Below are positions 58,110 through 64,000 of a DNA stretch of 64,000 nucleotides, one piece after another. This DNA comes from Kryptolebias marmoratus (lineage: Eukaryota; Chordata; Actinopteri; Cyprinodontiformes; Rivulidae). The notes beneath the pieces were generated by a model, which made no database searches, was not told the DNA's origin, and saw only the letters and a program-made list of their open reading frames with translations. The stretch covers positions 18,073,932 through 18,137,931 of the forward strand of contig NC_051448.1 of assembly GCF_001649575.2 (NCBI RefSeq). Direction: 5' to 3'. Each line of letters opens with the position of its first letter. Positions within the stretch are counted from its first letter, which is position 1. Position numbers and translations under genes: made by a program.

Positions 58110-58294
58110 GCCTTTGCTGACGATACTTACAGCGCTTCTGCTGATGATACAACTCTGCTTACATCCTTCACTCCTCCCTCCCACTCCTACAAGCTGTTTT
58201 TAACACCGCACAAGATACCTTATGTCAACCGAAACACACACTGAATGCTGACAAAACTAAAACCAGGCTGTTTACAAACTCAAAAACAGGCTAA
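58110..58294 (+). pseudogene. Non-LTR retrotransposon (LINE) reverse-transcriptase fragment
   Basis: ADDTTLL at 58140-58160 corresponds to the catalytic FADD box. In another frame, LQAVFNTAQDTLCQ and LNADKTKTRLFTNSK lead to a stop at 58292-58294. LNADKTK..LF is typical of L2/Rex1-type LINEs. At least one frameshift separates the two parts, and nothing of the endonuclease remains. Confidence 0.7.
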
Positions 58295-59433
58295 GAAAAG
58301 AAGAAGGACGACCGGTCACACATTTCTATGGAAGTGGGACGATTAAAAAGAAAATTTTCTTTAATCTATACGCTATACTGTAGAACTTTGTGTTTTCTCC
58401 AAATAAATTATGCATGCCATTCACTCGTCTAAATATGGACTTGGTCTTAAAGAGGACAGCAATCTGTCTGATTTTGATGTTTTTATGAAGTGTCACTATT
58501 ATTTTTGTTTTTGATAAACGTGTCCGTAGAGCACAAGATCGATAACTGCTGAAAACAGGCGTCAAATCTCTGATCAGATTTAGTTTAGTCTCTAACAATG
58601 TAAAATACTTTCTGATTCAGTTGAGATTCTAAAACGAGACAACTGTTTCAGAAATTACTATCAGCGACACACCTCACGTTTTGTATATAACAAAAAAAGG
58701 CTGAAAAGATTTTCACATCTAAATGCCCACACTGGGTTTTTCTTACACATTGGATCCAGTTTGGTTGGGTTTAAAATGCAATTTATACAAGAACACCAAA
58801 CAAATATAAGAGACACCCACATCCTGTTATCGTCGCCTAAAGGTGACACCAATCTGTACCTACAATTTCTGAATAGAAGGTAAAAAATGATGTCAAGGCT
58901 GGTTTGGTTTTGTAGAATTAATGTCTTCATCATTCAAAACTAGCATCAGACTTGAGGTGTCCACTTACCAAATGCTACAGAATAACCTCCATGTACCTAA
59001 AGTTAGTTTATGATGCCAGGGATCAGCATGCCCAGACCCCTGGCCTGTGCTCCCGTGGAGGTGGCTTCCTGTGGGTTTTCAGAGCCCCAGGAACCAAGGC
59101 ACAAACTTAGGAGCAGCAGTTGTTAATAACGTTTACCATGGCCTTAAATTCTACATTTTTAACTGAGCTGACTGGAGTTATGTCACAATATTACCTTACG
59201 ATGCTGCAATAATGCTAAAGTACTGCTTACAGTTAATAGCACCCTGTGCATCGTCATTGGGTTGAAAGCAGAGATGTGTTTTATAATATCAGTTTACATG
59301 GTGAAGGGAGGGACTTAAAACTATGAAAACACTTACACCCGTACAGCTTCAACTTTCGGGATCCCGTATTGGGTTCATTTTTAAATATACAGCCTTTGAT
59401 TGAAGATAAAAGTGTTCCACATGGCGCGGGGGG

Positions 59434-59469
59434 NNNNNNNNNNNNNNNNNNNNNNNNNNNNNNNNNNNN
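59434..59469. other. Assembly gap (36 N) inside a G run
   Basis: GGGGGG on both sides of the gap. Confidence 1.
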
Positions 59470-62400
59470 GGGGGGTGTTCTTTTTTCATTGCCATGACAG
59501 TTTTGTCATTTTTTCTTATTGATGTTCAGTTTGTTTGTGCTAAAACTGCCCCTCCAGCTCCACCAGGAAGGCCAACGTTTTGGTCTGCTTCCTTGTTATG
59601 TCACGTGAGTAACATCGGAATGACGTGACTGAGAAATGTAGAGAAAAGTGACCAAGTTGCGTGACTGTCGTTTGCTAATCTCGGGCCAGACTGGTGAATT
59701 TTTTTTTACCTCATGTTTTACCTCATCAACAAATCTCGTGCAGGTTGTGGTAAACAAAATTAGCGGGCACATTCAAGTATTATGACTTGAGTTCTAGGAA
59801 ATATACATCCAATAAAATCACAGTTAATAATTAAGAGCTGAATAAAGACTGTAATGGTTTTTTTTTGTTGTTGATTAATTGTGCAGCTTTAGCTTGTAGT
59901 CTTCATTAATCGGCTCACCACTTTATAAATTTGACCCCAAAACGCCTGGGTTTTTTCTATTAAACTAATTACAAAGATAAAGGGAGTCTCACAAGTACAA
60001 GGTGCATGTTGGTCAGCGTCTAAGGCTTTTTTTTATATGTTCCTGCATCCTGATTAAATTCACATTGCAGGCTAGTATTCCTGGTTGCATCCACTGTTTC
60101 TCCAGGAAACGCTCTGAAAATCACTGACCTTACCCATTTTCAGAAGCTTTTTTTTAATTTATTTTTAATCGGACTTTCAAATGGTCTATGTCCAAAACCA
60201 AGTTCATTCTGTCCCATTTTGCTCCTCGAGTAAAAGGTCCAAAGCAAATACTGTCTCTTCCCCGGGTAGTGTCACTGAAAACGGTCCGGCTCTGTTGGGA
60301 GTCTCAATGAGTCCAAGAGGGTGCAACTTCATGTGTGAAAAGCCCGTGAATTCTGCGCTCAGTCGGAAAAAGTTTGAGCGTAGCATAACTAATTTTGCAA
60401 AGTTGAAAGAGTTTAAGGAAGCGCTGGGAGGCTGAGATGTGAACAAGGCCAGATTAGCATATTCATAGATCCCTATTCACTGAAGCAGGAAGAAGGTACA
60501 GAGTGATACCCAAAGACATTTGAAGGCTAGTAGAAGTTTTTTTTTTTATTTTTGGTGGAGAAAATGTTTGAAATCTACAATTTGAAGGAATACAGATGAG
60601 TTTCTAAGGATTTATTAACTGCGGGAGTGGGACTTTACGATGTTTTCACACCAGAAACTAACCAAATCATAGACAGTTTCCATGTCTTTTTTTGTCTGAC
60701 CAAACTTTGGCTAATTTATTTGGAACATGGTCTTGGAGAGCGTCTTACACCTGCGATTTTAGTCCCAACAAAAGGTGAACAAGGGCAATACCCAAGACCA
60801 AAAAAGTAGTTGTGAAAGTGACGTGATGTTATTTACTTCATAATTAAACAAAGAAGTCAAGAATTGACAGCTGGATCTCTCTCTGAGAGTCGCAACAATC
60901 CTACTTGTACCGTCTTAGTTATCTCTAAGGCGGTAGTAGACAAAACATCACATTCTCAGACAGGCATTGCCTTCACAGATGGACGTTATCAAAAGAGTGG
61001 CAGGCTTTCTACCTCTAAGCAAAGTTTCTCTGGAACGGTGTGACACGAACGAAACATTAATTAGTGTTCGAATTAAAGATGGTTTTAGCATCATCCGCAG
61101 TTTTTGGCCACAACAAAAAGCACGCTGCGGTACAAACATCGATGGAGACAGAAAAACAAAGGGCCAAAACGACGACATGCCATCTCAGGGTGGATCTAGC
61201 AAAAGAATGATAGTATATGGGAACATTTCAGTACACAAAATACAAACAAGAGGAAATACATGATGTATGTAGCTATTATTATGACCAACAAGCAGTTTTA
61301 CTGAGAATCTGTTAGCCTATTTTTTATCATCAGCACAATTTGTCTTACTGTATAAAGAAATTAACAAAAAAAACACCTGGAAACTAGTTTCTTAAGCCAC
61401 CATCTAACTGGGCAAAGACTGCCAGTGAACAGCACTTGCGAGGAACTTTCCAAAACGTCTCCAAACATTAGTGACTTTTCTAAATTTTCTTGTGCGAGTT
61501 GCAGGGCCTCACTCTTGGGTTGCTGGGATTTTGAACATGTTGGAAAAAATCTGCAAGACTAATCTTCTCTCAAAATAATCGCAGAGTTGTCGCGGGTCTC
61601 TGGAAGGTGTCTCTGACTCGTCTCAGTTTAGTTTCCTGGGTTCAGAAAATGTGAGAAAAGTGAACCAACTTTGAGAGGGGTTGGCAACCTATGAAACTAA
61701 ACTGTGACTGACTGGGGAAAGAAATGAGAATTTGACATTCCAGGTGGATTTAGGATGCAATAAAATTGCAAAGAAAATGAGAATAAATTGTGAACACATT
61801 GAGACATAAAGAAGACACTTTGTGGCTAAATTGTGACCAAATAATTTGAATGACATTCATGCAATATGTACGGAGACTTTCGGCATATTTTTGCCCAGAT
61901 GTTGTTGTTAGTACTAATTCAGTGATTCCAAGTGAAAATTGGCTTACTGCCTAGTGATTTGGTGTTTAGTCCAATGAGATACAAGTTTTATGCTTTTTGT
62001 GTTGTTTGTGCCAAATAACACTCTTTGCTTTCATTACAATATAACCTATTTTAGTGTGAATAATGTAAGGCAGTTCTGATGGCTTTTTTTCTGTTTCAAT
62101 CAATCACAATAAAGTAATTATTCACTATAAGCTAAGACAGGAGCCTAATTATGTGTTTGGTGAAATACTGGGCATCAGGTTACAGGTATAAAACCTTTAA
62201 AAAGGTCATAATGTTTGGAGGGATTAAAAAAAAAAAAACCTTAATGCAAAAAAAATAAACCCATCCTTTAGTGTGAAAGCTCCAGGAGGTTTTCACACAT
62301 CGGATGGAATATTTACTATCATGTCTAATTTATGAGATTGAACTAAGTTTCTTGAGGACATCCAGTGTAAACACTTCTCTGACTTTACTTTGAACACCAC

Positions 62401-63404
62401 TGCGATTTGACGTCAGTGGTATTGAGGGGAATTTTTTCTCACCAACCACTGGACGAATTACCATTAAAATCCACCCAGACAACCATACCCTAGCCAGGAT
62501 ACCTGCACCTTTGAACAACATTCTCCGTTACAGATCTGTCTAACAGTTGAAAGAGGAATATGTGCATCCCACTGAAAGAACTGAGGATAAAGCAAGTTTG
62601 ACAGAAAAGAAAAGAAGAAGAAGAAAAGACAAAAAAAAACTCCGGGGGATGCTCACCATGATGGATTACTTCACTAAAGCAAGTTCAAAATCTTTCCAGT
62701 TGGATTTCGGAGCTGTCTGAGATGAATGGGGAAACAATGTCTGCCTGGGATGAAGGAAAAAGCTTGTTCTAGAAATTAAAGGGGCTCTAAATGCACAAAA
62801 GGTTTTGTCCTTTTAATACTGAATTCGGGTCATGTTTTGCTTCTTTTGCTTCAGAATGAAAAGTTGAGTTTAGTTCATCAAAATCATCTCGGGTCGCTTT
62901 TACGTTGAGAGAAACTCTCGAAGCACACTCTCCTTGCCTTTGCCTCCTTTTGTCTTGGCCTCCAACCAGTTTAATGTCTGGACCTCTGTCTCTCATCAGT
63001 GTCACATTCCTTTTCTCTTCAAATAACCAACACAGAAATTGTTTACATCACCTGGATTTGTTTTTTTCTTAACGGTCCACGAGGTGAAAGCTGAATAAGG
63101 CGAACGAGACTTCTACACATTCATTAATTTTTCATGGGACAAGCTTAAAACATTATTTAAAACCAAAGCATCTCTTGGTGGGCTTAAATGGTTAATGAGG
63201 GTGGCGGACTCCATAAGGAGCCATCCTCGCTTTGTTTGGTCAAGATTTAAATGGGTTTGGCAGCGAGCCTGCTTGTTTGATGCTAAAGTGTTGCCTCTTA
63301 GAGTGCGTACAAAGCAGTTTCCTGGCCATGCTTGTTTGCTGTTGTCGTGTATTTTGTCTGTATATTGAATTTTGTTCATCCTCCATTTCTGATTTCAAGG
63401 GCTA

Positions 63405-63650
63405 ACATTCCTTGAAGGAATACATATTGCCCGCTGCCTTCCATGCTCTAGTTTCAGACTAAGATTTATCTTATGATGAGAATTAACAGAGTTATAGCTG
63501 TTTTAGTCAAACCTTGAAAATAGTCTTGAATTGAGTTGGCTCTAAAAGTTAATCCGTTGCAGATGTACAACTGATTCATTAAAATCTCTGCAGTGGTTCA
63601 TAAGATACTTTGCTAACAGACAAACACACAAATCCACACCGGCTCTTGCC
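63405..63650 (-). repeat. 300-base-unit element, single-unit copy with both ends
   Basis: The cleanest short copy. One terminus is ACATTCCTTGAAGGAATACA then TATTGCCCGCTGCCTTCCAT (palindrome intact). One unit follows. The other terminus is GATACTTTGCTAACAGACAA then ACACACAAATCCACACCGG...CTTCCGG, with CCGG...CCGG flanking the end. Useful as a reference for the element's minimum form. Confidence 0.85.
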
Positions 63651-64000
63651 TTTCACCTTCCGGTGGCGGATGATTATCCGTAGGGTTACAGATTCTTAAA
63701 ATTTTGTCACGCCACAACTTTGCTCTGCAGTCTGTCTAAACCCAAGCTCTTTGGTTTTATTAAAAGAGAGACAAACCCTCGTTTCCACAACTTTTTTTTT
63801 TTTTTGTACTTCCTAATCAGCAGATCAGGAGAACAGCAGCGAACAAGAAAGAAGAGAAGCCTGAGTGAAAATGACAGGAGTGGACAAGAAAAGAAGGAGT
63901 GAGGGAGAGTAAAATAGACAGGATAGTTATATCGTCGGGTCATTAGCAGCGATTCAAAGTCACCCCTTGGTTCAGAGTATGCTGTTTGACAGCTCCTGCC

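Larger units (their letters stand above)
45259..64000 (-). other. foxn3: FOXN3 5' intron (upstream of first coding exon), incomplete
   Basis: At least 18.7 kb above the acceptor at 45259. A non-coding first exon must lie in or beyond it. I saw no CpG-island-like block that would mark the promoter. It carries four element copies, a LINE relic, a hAT-like end, a CA/TG island at 47.6-48.5 kb and a MEIS/TGIF palindrome. Stretches 45.3-46.1, 48.5-50.3, 53.5-54.1, 54.6-58.0 and 58.4-63.3 kb show nothing recognisable beyond gaps. Confidence 0.75.

Overview
The window is vertebrate nuclear DNA, almost certainly from a teleost fish. It has long introns, dense CA/TG microsatellites, relics of Tc1/mariner, hAT, Kolobok-like, Ty3/gypsy and LINE elements, and one recognisable protein-coding gene. 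That gene is the forkhead transcription factor FOXN3 (CHES1), on the minus strand. I cannot name the species. The dominant interspersed repeat feels like that of percomorph or killifish-type genomes, but this is only an impression.

FOXN3 layout, in transcription order (high to low coordinates): an 18-base 5' UTR stub plus first coding exon (44659-45258, ATG at 45238-45240); a 152-base exon completing the forkhead domain (28097-28248); a 59-base exon (18475-18533); a 109-base exon (8368-8476); and the last coding exon (6763-7312). All junctions have AG acceptors and GT donors, and the phases fit (0, 2, 1, 2). The joined CDS is 1452 bases, giving 483 residues, close to the 468-490 usual for FOXN3. 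At least one upstream non-coding exon must lie above 45258, and I could not place it. The 3' UTR runs down from 6762 to an undetermined end.

The rest is intron and flank. About eleven loci carry copies of one element in both orientations: tandem units of roughly 300 bases, a palindrome-bearing end (CATTCCTTGAAGGAATG) and a hairpin-bearing opposite end. Datable insertions include a solo gypsy-type LTR with a perfect ATTAT duplication (15377-16006) and a Kolobok-like element with TTAA duplications (43473-44195). There are also a hAT relic with a zinc-finger ORF (22796-23592), a nearly full-length dead Tc1 element (41663-43132), a second Tc1 relic (about 33000-33905) and a LINE reverse-transcriptase fragment (58110-58294).

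Candidate regulatory DNA includes about a dozen X-box (RFX-type) motifs, several in CA/TG-rich islands, a perfect TGACAGCTGTCA MEIS/TGIF palindrome beside a PBX half-site, and a CTCF-like core downstream of the gene. Nine N gaps interrupt the assembly, mostly at poly-G/poly-C runs. No CRISPR array, rRNA or tRNA was seen. I found no operon-like organisation or second convincing protein-coding gene.
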